DNA from: JBBQSF01 sp038214085
GTDB taxonomy: Bacteria > Bacteroidota > Bacteroidia > Bacteroidales > CG2-30-32-10
Assembly (NCBI GenBank): GCA_038214085.1
Contig: JBBQSF010000011.1
Span: 1 to 36,130, forward strand
DNA length: 36,130 nt
Reading direction: 5' to 3'
How positions within the stretch are numbered: position 1 is the first letter of the stretch; each line of letters opens with the position of its first letter. This document shows positions 22,495 to 30,998 of the stretch, piece by piece. The notes under the pieces are model-generated. The model ran no database searches. It was not told the origin of the DNA and saw only the letters and a list, made by a program, of their open reading frames with translations. The translations under genes and the position numbers were made by a program.

Positions 22495-24408
22495 ATGCCA
22501 TTAAAGAACGGCAGTTACTTTAAAATATTTTTAATCAGGATTGGCTTTGTTTATATTGCCTTTTCAATTGCCCGCTTGCTTTTTTATATTTTCAATTATT
22601 CTCATTTCAGTAGTATTTCTTTCTCTGAGCTTCTTTCTATTCTATTCTTTGGATTGCGGTTTGATACTGTTTCAATAATTGCAATAAACGGATTGTTTAT
22701 TTTACTAAGTATCATTCCTTTCAGCGAAAAATTTGGCAGGTATTACCAACGAACTTTATTAATTATTTTCGTTGTTTTTAACTCAATTGGTATGGCTGCA
22801 AACATGCTCGATTGCGGTTATTTTAAATTTACACTTACGCGGTCAACTGCCGATTTGTTCAATGTATTAGGATTAGGTAATGATTTTTCATTATTATTCT
22901 GGCAATATGTGAAAGACTTCTGGTATCTTTTTCTGATATGGATTGGATTTATAATTTTATTTTATTTTATTTTCAAAAAAACACAACTACTTTATCGGGT
23001 TTCCGATAAAAATTTAAAGATTAGCAAAATTGCATTCATCAAAAAAATTATTGTTGCATTATTGGTAATTTTTTCAGGAATAGTTGGCATAAGAGGCGGT
23101 CTGCAACTTCGCCCAATTGGAATTGTTACTGCTGGAAACTATACTACTTCAACGAGTATTTCTCTGGTTCTCAATACTCCTTTTACAATGATAAAAACAA
23201 TAGGAAAATCGGGTTTATCAGAAAAAGAATATTTTAAAGAATCAGTTGCAACATCATATTTTTCTGCTGTTAAGAAACCTTCCTGCAAAGCAATAAAAAA
23301 GGACAATATTGTAATCATTATTCTCGAAAGTTTTTCCAAAGAATATATTGGCGGATTAAACAATTATGAAGGCTATACTCCTTTTCTTGACTCATTAATG
23401 AATGAAAGTTTTGTTTTTACAAATGCTTTTGCAAACGGAAAAAGGTCAATTGAAGGCATTCCAGCCATACTTTCCGGGATTCCTTCACTGATGAACGAAG
23501 CATATATCACTTCAGTATATTCAGGAAACTCCATTGAAAGTATTGCCAGTCTTTTGAAAAGCAAAGGATATAACTCCTCATTTTTTCATGGAGGGACAAA
23601 TGGAACTATGGGGTTTGATAATTATGTGAATATGGCAGGATTTAACAGCTATTATGGAAGGACGGAATACAATAATGAAAAAGACTTTGATGGCAAATGG
23701 GGAATTTATGATGAACCATTTTTAAAATACTTTGCAGGTAAACTTTCTTCAACTCCACAGCCTTTTTTTTCTTGTATTTTTACACTTTCATCGCACCATC
23801 CGTATTCAATTCCGGAAAAATATAAAAATAAATTTAAACCAGGAAAGCTTGAAATTCAGCAAAGCATCCGCTATACTGATTTTTCGCTAAAAAAATTCTT
23901 TGATTCTGCATCACATTCAAGCTGGTTCGACAGCACCTTGTTTGTAATAACTGCCGATCATACTTCCGAATCAGAATATCCAGAATACCAGACAAGATAT
24001 GGCATGTATAAACTGCCTTTAATATTTTACAAGCACAACAGCAACTTCAAGGGAAAATCAGATATTGCTGCTCAGCAAATCGATATAATGCCAACTATTC
24101 TTGATTATCTGGGTTATGATTCTCCTTATATTTGCTTTGGAAATAATTTATTTGATACAATAAACTGTTTTCACTTTGCAGTTAATTATGCAGACGAAAC
24201 CTACCAGATTATTGCAGATGATTATGCTCTTTTTTTTAACGGTTCGAATGCAACAGCGCTCTATAATGTAAAGAAAGATAAGCTTATGACAAAAAATATA
24301 ATAAGTCTTAACAAGGAAGAGAATATTAAATTATCCAATACACTTAAGGCTTTTATTCAAACATATAACTATAGAATGATCCGAAACAAGTTGAACACAA
24401 TTGAATAG
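22495..24408 (+). CDS. LTA synthase family sulfatase-fold phosphotransferase
   Basis: Seen: 637 residues. About five membrane segments fill residues 10-200, then an extracytoplasmic alkaline-phosphatase/sulfatase domain, about 268-570. Likely catalytic residues are visible: Glu278 (IIILESF), Ser318 as nucleophile (NGKRSIEGIPAI), His434-435 (SSHHPYSIP), and Asp488-His489 (FVITADHTSE). Family knowledge: LtaS-type enzymes move glycerol phosphate from phosphatidylglycerol onto a lipid or glycan and release diacylglycerol; relatives add phosphoethanolamine. Bacteroidota lack classical lipoteichoic acid, so the acceptor is unknown. Ser instead of Thr at the nucleophile position is usual for this Gram-negative branch as far as I recall. 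Its stop codon abuts the ATG of a lipid kinase gene. Confidence 0.88.
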   Translation: MPLKNGSYFKIFLIRIGFVYIAFSIARLLFYIFNYSHFSSISFSELLSILFFGLRFDTVSIIAINGLFILLSIIPFSEKFGRYYQRTLLIIFVVFNSIGMAANMLDCGYFKFTLTRSTADLFNVLGLGNDFSLLFWQYVKDFWYLFLIWIGFIILFYFIFKKTQLLYRVSDKNLKISKIAFIKKIIVALLVIFSGIVGIRGGLQLRPIGIVTAGNYTTSTSISLVLNTPFTMIKTIGKSGLSEKEYFKESVATSYFSAVKKPSCKAIKKDNIVIIILESFSKEYIGGLNNYEGYTPFLDSLMNESFVFTNAFANGKRSIEGIPAILSGIPSLMNEAYITSVYSGNSIESIASLLKSKGYNSSFFHGGTNGTMGFDNYVNMAGFNSYYGRTEYNNEKDFDGKWGIYDEPFLKYFAGKLSSTPQPFFSCIFTLSSHHPYSIPEKYKNKFKPGKLEIQQSIRYTDFSLKKFFDSASHSSWFDSTLFVITADHTSESEYPEYQTRYGMYKLPLIFYKHNSNFKGKSDIAAQQIDIMPTILDYLGYDSPYICFGNNLFDTINCFHFAVNYADETYQIIADDYALFFNGSNATALYNVKKDKLMTKNIISLNKEENIKLSNTLKAFIQTYNYRMIRNKLNTIE

Positions 24409-25290
24409 ATGTCAGAAAAAAAACAAATATTATTTATTGTTAATCCTTTTTCTGGTGTGGGAAAGCAAAAGGATATTGAAAACATAATATATTCTTCTGT
24501 TGATGAAAAAATCTATGATTACGCCATTGTATATACAGCTTATGCTGGACATGCCACAGAAATAGCAAAAGAGGCTTCGGCCAAAGGAACAAGCATTATT
24601 GTTGCAGTGGGTGGCGACGGCTCATTAAACGAAGTGGCCCGTGGAGTTATACATTCAAAAAGTGCATTGGGAATAATACCTACTGGATCTGGAAATGGAC
24701 TTGCAAGACATTTGAAAATTCCATTTGATTTCCAAAAAGCTATTGAAATTATCAATAATGCAAAATCGCAAATGATTGATACTGCTACTATTAATGGAGA
24801 ATTATTTGTAAGCATTGCAGGAATAGGATTTGATGCTTTGGTAGCAGAAAAATTTGCCCTCAGTAAACACCGTGGGTTTTTTACTTATGTAAAAGTTACT
24901 GCTTCAGAATATTTCCTTTACCGTCAGAAAAAATTCATTATGTATATTGATGGTGAACGATTAAAGAAAAAAGCATTTTTTGTAAGTATTGCTAATGCAG
25001 GACAATTTGGATACAATGCCACTATTGCTCCCGGAGCACTCTTAAATGATGGTTATCTTGATATATGTATCGTGAAAAAAGTTCCATTTTACGCTGCTCC
25101 TTTTGTGTTAAGAAAATTATTCCATAAAAATATCGACACTTCTAAATATTTAGAGATTATCAAAGCAAAAGAAATCAGAATTATTAAAAACATAAAACAC
25201 AATATTCATATCGATGGCGATTCGGTTCATTCATCCAATGAACTTATTATTAAAGTAATTCCGCTATCACTTAGGATAATTGTGCCTTAA
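24409..25290 (+). CDS. Diacylglycerol kinase family lipid kinase (DagK/YegS-like)
   Basis: What it does: phosphorylates diacylglycerol or a similar lipid with ATP. Seen: 293 residues starting right after the previous stop (TAGATG), so translation is coupled. NPFSG at residues 12-16, the nucleotide-binding GGDGSLNEV (68-76) and TGSGNGLARHL (93-103) define the DAGK catalytic domain. The C-terminal domain contains ANAGQFGYNATIAPGALLNDGYLDICIV, typical of the family. Context: the preceding LtaS-like enzyme should release diacylglycerol, so this kinase probably returns it to the phospholipid pool (inference). The length matches the family. Confidence 0.92.
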   Translation: MSEKKQILFIVNPFSGVGKQKDIENIIYSSVDEKIYDYAIVYTAYAGHATEIAKEASAKGTSIIVAVGGDGSLNEVARGVIHSKSALGIIPTGSGNGLARHLKIPFDFQKAIEIINNAKSQMIDTATINGELFVSIAGIGFDALVAEKFALSKHRGFFTYVKVTASEYFLYRQKKFIMYIDGERLKKKAFFVSIANAGQFGYNATIAPGALLNDGYLDICIVKKVPFYAAPFVLRKLFHKNIDTSKYLEIIKAKEIRIIKNIKHNIHIDGDSVHSSNELIIKVIPLSLRIIVP

Positions 25291-25299
25291 ATCAGATTT

Positions 25300-25641
25300 A
25301 TGAGCAAAAAAAACAAACCCGAAGGAGTGGTTTATTCCACAAACCCGGATTTCAATTACACATACAACAATCAACCAGAAGTTCCAACATTGCCACCAAA
25401 TCAGCAGAACCTGAAAGTATTTCTCGACAGAAAAAACCGGGGAGGAAAAATTGCCACATTAATCACAGGTTTTATAGGAACATCCGATGATATGGAAAAT
25501 CTAGGCAAACTTCTGAAATCGAAATGCGGAGTAGGTGGAAGTGTAAAAAATGGAGAAATCCTAATACAAGGCGATTTCAGGGATCGTGTGATTGAACTTT
25601 TAATCAAGGAAGGATATAAAGCAAAAAAAGCCGGAGGTTGA
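25300..25641 (+). CDS. SUI1/eIF1-like translation factor (YciH-like)
   Basis: Seen: 113 residues. The first 38 are polar and probably disordered (GVVYSTNPDFNYTYNNQPEV). The SUI1 domain follows: LKVFLDRKNRGGKIATLITG, LGKLLKSKCGVGGSVKNGEI, IQGDFRDRVIELLIKEGY. The RGGK and GCGG-like GVGG loops of the family are present. Family knowledge: eIF1-type proteins act on start-codon selection in eukaryotes and archaea; the bacterial forms are less well understood. It follows the lipid kinase by 9 bases and is the last gene of that operon; a terminator hairpin overlaps its 3' end. Confidence 0.92.
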   Translation: MSKKNKPEGVVYSTNPDFNYTYNNQPEVPTLPPNQQNLKVFLDRKNRGGKIATLITGFIGTSDDMENLGKLLKSKCGVGGSVKNGEILIQGDFRDRVIELLIKEGYKAKKAGG

Positions 25642-25660
25642 TTTCCGGCATTTTCCTTTT
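25630..25660 (+). terminator. Terminator overlapping the 3' end of the SUI1 gene
   Basis: GCCGGA (25630-25635) pairs with TCCGGC (25644-25649); the stop codon lies in the loop and ATTTTCCTTTT follows. Confidence 0.65.
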
Positions 25661-25677
25661 ATAACAACAGATTTTCG

Positions 25678-27792
25678 CTAATTAATCACAACTTTCTTAA
25701 AGTATTGCTGATTTCCAGAAATTAAACGAATTAAATAAATCCCTTTTGAAATTCCTGATAAGTTAATGGTTTTTATAATTTCGCCCCTAACATTTTCGTT
25801 GTTTTCAGAAAAAATAATTTGCCCTACAGCATTCAGCAGTTCAATGCGTATTGATTGTTCTTCAATTGAATTCAAAGAAATATTCAGGTTGTTCTCCGCA
25901 GGGTTTGGAAATACTGAAATATTTTTCATTAACCCTATTTCTTCAATTCCACTAAGTGTTGATGTGTAATTAGCACTCCATCCGGCATCGGTACCCGTTG
26001 AATTAGACGTAAATATTACAAGCATTTTACCACTGCTAGAAGTTACAGAAGCAGGAATAGTTGTACCTGAATAAGTGGCAAGCAAAGTAGAAACTGTGCC
26101 AACTGGATCATAAATTTTAACAAAATCCTTATTCAGTTCTGAGCGAAAACTGGTAAAATTTATAGTAACACTGGCAGCTCCTGAGGGTTCGATCTTCCAT
26201 TTGCAGTTGGAACTGCAACTGTATTCTTTTCCTCCACTGCCATCGCTGAAAGTATCACTTGGCGCAGTTAATAAGGTAGTTCCGTTACAAAAAACAAGTG
26301 CTGCTGATGTATAACTAATCTGCCAACCCGAAGTAGCAGTAGCGCCATCGGTTGTGAAATGCACGTAAACAGTAGGACTGGTTGAAGAAATTGCAGCAGG
26401 GAGAGTTGACCCTGAATATGTTCCCAAAACCGGAGCAGAGCTGTTAGAACCATTGTAAATGGTAATTACATCATTTGTGTTTTCTGTGTTCAAATAATCA
26501 AAAGTTAGGTTAATATGATCCACATCTGTTGGTGAAATAAGCCAGCTGCAATCGGCATTGTTCTGATAATCGAGAATGGGTCCGCTTCCATCGTTAAAAA
26601 TTCCGGCAGGTGCTGTAAGTGTTTTAGATCCAGAACAAAATGAAGGATAATTGCTTCCGGGAAAAATATTATAAATACAATGCTGACCGTTTGTAAGCAC
26701 ATTCCCGCCAGGATTTAATGCATCTAAATAATAAAATCCATTATAATAACCACTCCAGCCCCAGTTAAAATGGAAAAAATTCGTACCCTGATAACCATCG
26801 CAAACCCATGCATGACCGGACCCTGACGATGGATCATAACCAGCATACATCATAGGGCGTTTATTATCCAGTTCTGTTTTTAATAAATTTGCCCAAGTAG
26901 TAGTAGAATATGAATTTTTGTAAGCCGTTGCAATCGTATTTGAATACTTGAAATAGTTTTTTAAAGAATATGTAGCGTCGGTCATTTGGGCGCCAGAACC
27001 ATCGGGGGCATAATTCATATCCACAGAAACGCCGCAATGATATAACAATGTTGCAACAGCAGTGTTTGATGAGTGTAATTGATTTGCCATAGCACTCCAA
27101 TCATAAGTGGTAGAGGCAAAATTAGCGGATAGCGATCCATAACTGGAATAATAACTATGTGAACCTGATCCTGCTGATGGATATTTGTAATAATTCATAA
27201 CCTGAGCCATGGATGTAGCAACACAACCTGCATAAACTCTTCCTGAAGGACCAGCAGCATCAACGGGGCACAAACCGTTGTAATAAGAACCTTGATCCCA
27301 CGTTGTTGTAAGCAATTCGGCTACATCCATAATGTCTTTCTCTGCAGAAAAAACAGAAGAAGGCTTATTATATTTAGCCCATTCCCCCTTAGTTTCATTA
27401 CTTGGTATAAGATTCATTGTAACAGCATCAGCAATTTGCAATGCATAGGTTTTCATCCAACTGATAAATTGTGGCGGCTGATTGGAAACAGAGTAATTGT
27501 TTTCGAATGAATATCCCAACACAGGCTGAACGATATCATCAGCAGCAATAATAACAAAACCATTATTATCTGTATTAAATATATAATACACTGCCTTACC
27601 GTTTTCCGAAATAGTAAATTCATCAGTAACGCCTATGCTCTGACTTTTTTCAGAAGGAAATCTGTTTTGATATTTTTCAGAATAAGCATTTTTTGCGACT
27701 GTTTTGGCATCATTTAGCGAAACATTTTTAGCATTCACAATGAGATGATTAAAACAAAAGAGAAAGACAAAAAGGATTAACTTGTTTTTCAT
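25678..27792 (-). CDS. Secreted C10 (streptopain-like) cysteine protease with two CUB domains and T9SS tail
   Basis: Seen in 704 residues: signal peptide (1-21); Spi-type propeptide (about 22-150) with GFVIIAADDIVQPVLGYS; and the C10 catalytic domain with Cys190 (RVYAGCVATSMAQVMNYY), His327 (SGHAWVCDGY) and HFNWGWSGYYNGFY at 341-354, all as in streptopain. Two CUB-like domains follow, each with a Cys pair and TAPxxxFxDGSG (about 384-500 and 500-620). The end is a type A sorting domain (VFPNPAENNLNISL, IRIELLNAVGQIIF, KGIYLIRLISG, KKVVIN). Family knowledge: PrtT/interpain-like proteases that break down host or environmental protein. A full -33/-7 promoter lies upstream. It is divergent from hutI. 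Confidence 0.93.
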   Translation of the reverse strand: MKNKLILFVFLFCFNHLIVNAKNVSLNDAKTVAKNAYSEKYQNRFPSEKSQSIGVTDEFTISENGKAVYYIFNTDNNGFVIIAADDIVQPVLGYSFENNYSVSNQPPQFISWMKTYALQIADAVTMNLIPSNETKGEWAKYNKPSSVFSAEKDIMDVAELLTTTWDQGSYYNGLCPVDAAGPSGRVYAGCVATSMAQVMNYYKYPSAGSGSHSYYSSYGSLSANFASTTYDWSAMANQLHSSNTAVATLLYHCGVSVDMNYAPDGSGAQMTDATYSLKNYFKYSNTIATAYKNSYSTTTWANLLKTELDNKRPMMYAGYDPSSGSGHAWVCDGYQGTNFFHFNWGWSGYYNGFYYLDALNPGGNVLTNGQHCIYNIFPGSNYPSFCSGSKTLTAPAGIFNDGSGPILDYQNNADCSWLISPTDVDHINLTFDYLNTENTNDVITIYNGSNSSAPVLGTYSGSTLPAAISSTSPTVYVHFTTDGATATSGWQISYTSAALVFCNGTTLLTAPSDTFSDGSGGKEYSCSSNCKWKIEPSGAASVTINFTSFRSELNKDFVKIYDPVGTVSTLLATYSGTTIPASVTSSSGKMLVIFTSNSTGTDAGWSANYTSTLSGIEEIGLMKNISVFPNPAENNLNISLNSIEEQSIRIELLNAVGQIIFSENNENVRGEIIKTINLSGISKGIYLIRLISGNQQYFKKVVIN

Positions 27793-27817
27793 AAAATGGT
27801 TTGTAATTAATTTAAAG

Positions 27818-27848
27818 CAAATTTATAGAATTATTTGAAATATGCCAA
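27818..27848 (-). promoter_or_regulatory. Full Bacteroidota promoter of the C10 protease gene
   Basis: On minus: TTG at 27848-27846, 20 bases, then TAAATTTG at 27825-27818. Both elements and the spacing fit the Bacteroidota consensus. The leader would be about 20 bases. Confidence 0.65.
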
Positions 27849-27891
27849 GTTTTTCATACATTCGCAAGAAAATAATTTTAACTGAACCACA

Positions 27892-29148
27892 ATGAATATT
27901 TTAATCAAAAATATTAAGGAATTAATTCAGACAGAACCAGATAAAAATATCAGGATAAACAAAAAATCCGGAACAGAAATGGCAGAACTTGCCACGATAA
28001 AAGATGCATTTCTTTTTATTCAGGGAAACAAAATTGGTGCATTTGGTAAAATGAAAGACATCCCTTATTTTGAGCCATATAATCTAAAAACTTTTGATGC
28101 TTATGATCAATTGGTTTTTCCTTCTTATTGCGATTCACACACACATTTAGTTTATGCAGGCAGCCGTGAAAACGAATTTATTGATAAAATTAAAGGGTTA
28201 ACTTATGAAGAAATTGCTAAAAGAGGTGGTGGTATTTTAAATTCGGCAAAATTATTACACGAAACCCATGAAGATGAACTTGCTGAACAAGCACTTGTAA
28301 GGCTTCATGAAATTATGATGTTGGGAACCGGAGCAGTAGAAATCAAGAGTGGATATGGTCTCAACACTGAAGATGAGCTAAAAATGTTAAGGGTTATCAA
28401 ACAATTAAAAAAGTTAAGCCCAATTACAATCAAAGCTACATTTTTAGGTGCCCACGCTATTCCTTTAGAATACAAACAAAATCCAACTGATTATGTTGAC
28501 AAAATTATCAATGAGATGATTCCTGCTGTGGCATCGGAAGAACTTGCAGATTTTATAGATGTTTTTTGTGAAACCGGATTTTTTACCGCTGAAGATACTG
28601 AACGCATTTTAATGGCAGGATTGAAATATGGATTGATTCCAAAAATTCATGCAAACGAAATGGATTACTCTGGCGGAATTCAGGTTGGAGTAAAATACAA
28701 TGCACTCTCAGTAGATCATCTTGAATGCACTGGCGACGAAGAAATTGAAGCACTCAAGGGCACTGATACCATGCCTACTATTCTTCCAGGGGCTTCATTC
28801 TTTCTTGGACTACCCTTTGCACCAGCTCGTAAAATGATTGATGCAGGCTTACCTGTGGCGTTTGCAAGCGATTTCAACCCAGGTTCATCACCATCAGGAA
28901 ACATGCAGTTTGTTGCATCAATGGGATGCATCAAATACAAATTACTTCCAGAGGAAATTATTAATGCAACCACTATCAATACAGCATACGCAATGAATGT
29001 TATTGATGAACTCGGAACAATTGCAGTTGGAAAACGTGCCAATGTTTTTATCACGAAACCAATGTCGTCGTATAATTTCCTCCCCTATTCCTTTGGCAGC
29101 AATATGATTGAAACCGTAATTCTTAACGGCAAAATCATGAAGGATTAA
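27892..29148 (+). CDS. hutI: Imidazolonepropionase
   Basis: What it does: hydrolyses 4-imidazolone-5-propionate to N-formimino-L-glutamate, third step of histidine breakdown, in the cytoplasm. Seen: 418 residues of the amidohydrolase fold. Metal ligands His83 and His85 (DSHTHLVYAG), substrate-site EIKSGYGL, His188 (FLGAHAIP), His253/Glu256 (KIHANEMDYSGG), and the late Asp in FASDFNPGSSPSGN are present. The length is normal. ftcD, the enzyme for the product, follows 132 bases later on the same strand but with its own promoter box. hutH and hutU are not in the window. A weak box, TACATTCG (27857-27864), could be the promoter. Confidence 0.96.
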   Translation: MNILIKNIKELIQTEPDKNIRINKKSGTEMAELATIKDAFLFIQGNKIGAFGKMKDIPYFEPYNLKTFDAYDQLVFPSYCDSHTHLVYAGSRENEFIDKIKGLTYEEIAKRGGGILNSAKLLHETHEDELAEQALVRLHEIMMLGTGAVEIKSGYGLNTEDELKMLRVIKQLKKLSPITIKATFLGAHAIPLEYKQNPTDYVDKIINEMIPAVASEELADFIDVFCETGFFTAEDTERILMAGLKYGLIPKIHANEMDYSGGIQVGVKYNALSVDHLECTGDEEIEALKGTDTMPTILPGASFFLGLPFAPARKMIDAGLPVAFASDFNPGSSPSGNMQFVASMGCIKYKLLPEEIINATTINTAYAMNVIDELGTIAVGKRANVFITKPMSSYNFLPYSFGSNMIETVILNGKIMKD

Positions 29149-29245
29149 AATATCACTGTTAAAATATTTTCATCTAACGTTAAAGTAAAAACAAAAATAA
29201 TTGAAATCATTAAATATTTATAGTTTCATAAACTGGATTAATTAA

Positions 29246-29253
29246 TATTTTTG
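29246..29253 (+). promoter_or_regulatory. -7 promoter box of ftcD
   Basis: TATTTTTG followed by CC, 27 bases before the ATG at 29281; full TAnnTTTG match. It overlaps the alternative TTG start at 29251, which argues against that start. Confidence 0.5.
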
Positions 29254-29280
29254 CCTTCTAAAACGGAAAATTTTATTATC

Positions 29281-30963
29281 ATGAAACAACTTATTGAATG
29301 CGTTCCCAATTTCAGCGAAGGTAATGACATGAGCATTATCAAACAAATTACTGATCAGATCGAAACTGTAGAAGGTGTAAAATTACTTGATGTTGATCCC
29401 GGAAAGGCAACCAACAGAACAGTAGTTACCATAGTGGGAACTCCCGATCAAGTGGTTGAGGCTGCATTTTTGGCAATAAAAAAAGCTTCAGAGGTAATAG
29501 ATATGCGCAAACACAAAGGTGAGCACCCCCGTTTTGGAGCTACAGATGTTTGCCCATTTGTACCTGTTTCAAACATTTCTATGGAAGAAACAGTAGTTTA
29601 TGCAAGAAAATTGGCCGAACGAGTTGGAAATGAGCTTGGAATTGCTGTTTATTGCTATGAAAATGCAGCATTTTCATCTGACCGAAAAAATCTTGCCAAT
29701 TGCCGTTCAGGTGAATATGAAGGATTGCCAAAAAAACTTTCTGATCCAAAATGGAAACCTGATTTCGGTCCTACTGAATTCAATGCTAATGCTGGTGCAA
29801 CAGCGATAGGCGCAAGAGATTTTCTGGTTGCTTACAATGTTAATTTAAATACAACTTCAACACGTAGAGCTAATGCTGTAGCTTTTGATATTCGCGAAAA
29901 AGGAAGACCTGTGAGAGAAAATAATTCGCCCATAGGAAAAATATTAAAAGATGAAAATGGAAAAGAAATATGGATTCCAGGATCGCTAAAAGCATGCAAG
30001 GCAATTGGCTGGTTTATTGAAGAATACGGAATTGCGCAGATATCAATCAACCTTACAAACATTAGCATTACTCCTGTTCATGTAGCTTTTGAAGAAGCCT
30101 GTAAAAAAGCTCAGGAACGCGGTCTGAGGGTTTGCGGTTCAGAAATCGTTGGCCTTTTGCCTTTAAAATCAATGATTGATGCAGGAAAATACTTTTTGAA
30201 AAAACAAAACCGATCTGTTGGAATTTCGGAAGAAGAAATTATTAAAATTGCTGTAAAATCCTTAGGACTTGATGATTTAAAACCTTTCAATCCTAACGAA
30301 AAAATTATTGAATACGTTTTAAACAACGTAAAGAACAAAAAACTTATTGATTTAACTTGTAAAGGATTTGCAAACGAAACTGCATCTGAATCACCCGCCC
30401 CGGGAGGTGGCTCTATTTCAGCTTATATGGCTGCGCTTGGCGCTTCACTTGGAACTATGGTAGCCAATCTTTCTTCACATAAAGCTGGATGGGACAAACG
30501 CTGGGAAGAATTTTCCGACTGGGCAGAAAAAGGACAAAAGCTCAAAGATGAATTACTTTACCTTGTTGATGAAGATACCAATGCTTTTAATAAAATAATA
30601 GACGCCTTCGGTTTGCCAAAAAGTTCAGATGAAGAAAAAGCTGCAAGAACCCTTGCAATTCAGGATGCTACAAAATATGCCACAGAAATTCCATACCAAA
30701 CAATGGTTAAAGCATTTGATGGATTTGAACTTATAAAAGCAATGGTTGAAAGTGGAAACCCAAACTCGGTAACTGATGCAGGAGTAGGAGCACTTTGTTT
30801 ACGTTCTGCCATTTTGGGTGCTGGCTTAAATGTTAAAATTAATGCTTCAGGGATCAAGGATGAAACTTTCAAAAATGAAATTATTTCAAAATCGCTGAAA
30901 ATAGAAATCGCTGCTCAGAAAATGGAGTCGGAAATTCTTTCGATTTTAAAAGGGAAAATTTAA
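29281..30963 (+). CDS. ftcD: Glutamate formimidoyltransferase / formimidoyl-THF cyclodeaminase fusion
   Basis: What it does: transfers the formimino group of N-formimino-glutamate to tetrahydrofolate, then cyclises it to methenyl-THF with release of ammonia. Start chosen at 29281 (MKQLIECVPNFSEG), the standard family N-terminus; an upstream TTG start at 29251 falls on the promoter box. Seen in 560 residues: transferase domain 1-325 with IECVPNFSEG, LLDVDPGKATNRTVVTIVG, HPRFGATDVCPFVPV, GATAIGARDFLVAYNVNL; and cyclodeaminase domain about 345-560 with ESPAPGGGSISAYMAALGAS and NPNSVTDAGVGALCLRSAIL. The same fusion as in animals. It follows hutI and completes histidine conversion to glutamate. 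Confidence 0.95.
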   Translation: MKQLIECVPNFSEGNDMSIIKQITDQIETVEGVKLLDVDPGKATNRTVVTIVGTPDQVVEAAFLAIKKASEVIDMRKHKGEHPRFGATDVCPFVPVSNISMEETVVYARKLAERVGNELGIAVYCYENAAFSSDRKNLANCRSGEYEGLPKKLSDPKWKPDFGPTEFNANAGATAIGARDFLVAYNVNLNTTSTRRANAVAFDIREKGRPVRENNSPIGKILKDENGKEIWIPGSLKACKAIGWFIEEYGIAQISINLTNISITPVHVAFEEACKKAQERGLRVCGSEIVGLLPLKSMIDAGKYFLKKQNRSVGISEEEIIKIAVKSLGLDDLKPFNPNEKIIEYVLNNVKNKKLIDLTCKGFANETASESPAPGGGSISAYMAALGASLGTMVANLSSHKAGWDKRWEEFSDWAEKGQKLKDELLYLVDEDTNAFNKIIDAFGLPKSSDEEKAARTLAIQDATKYATEIPYQTMVKAFDGFELIKAMVESGNPNSVTDAGVGALCLRSAILGAGLNVKINASGIKDETFKNEIISKSLKIEIAAQKMESEILSILKGKI

Positions 30964-30998
30964 CCTATTAATTTATAAAAAAAATTCTGCTAACCGTT

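Noticed and set aside
29251..29280. Upstream TTG start for ftcD
   Set aside because: It coincides with the -7 promoter box and adds ten residues before the standard MKQLIECVPNFSEG start.
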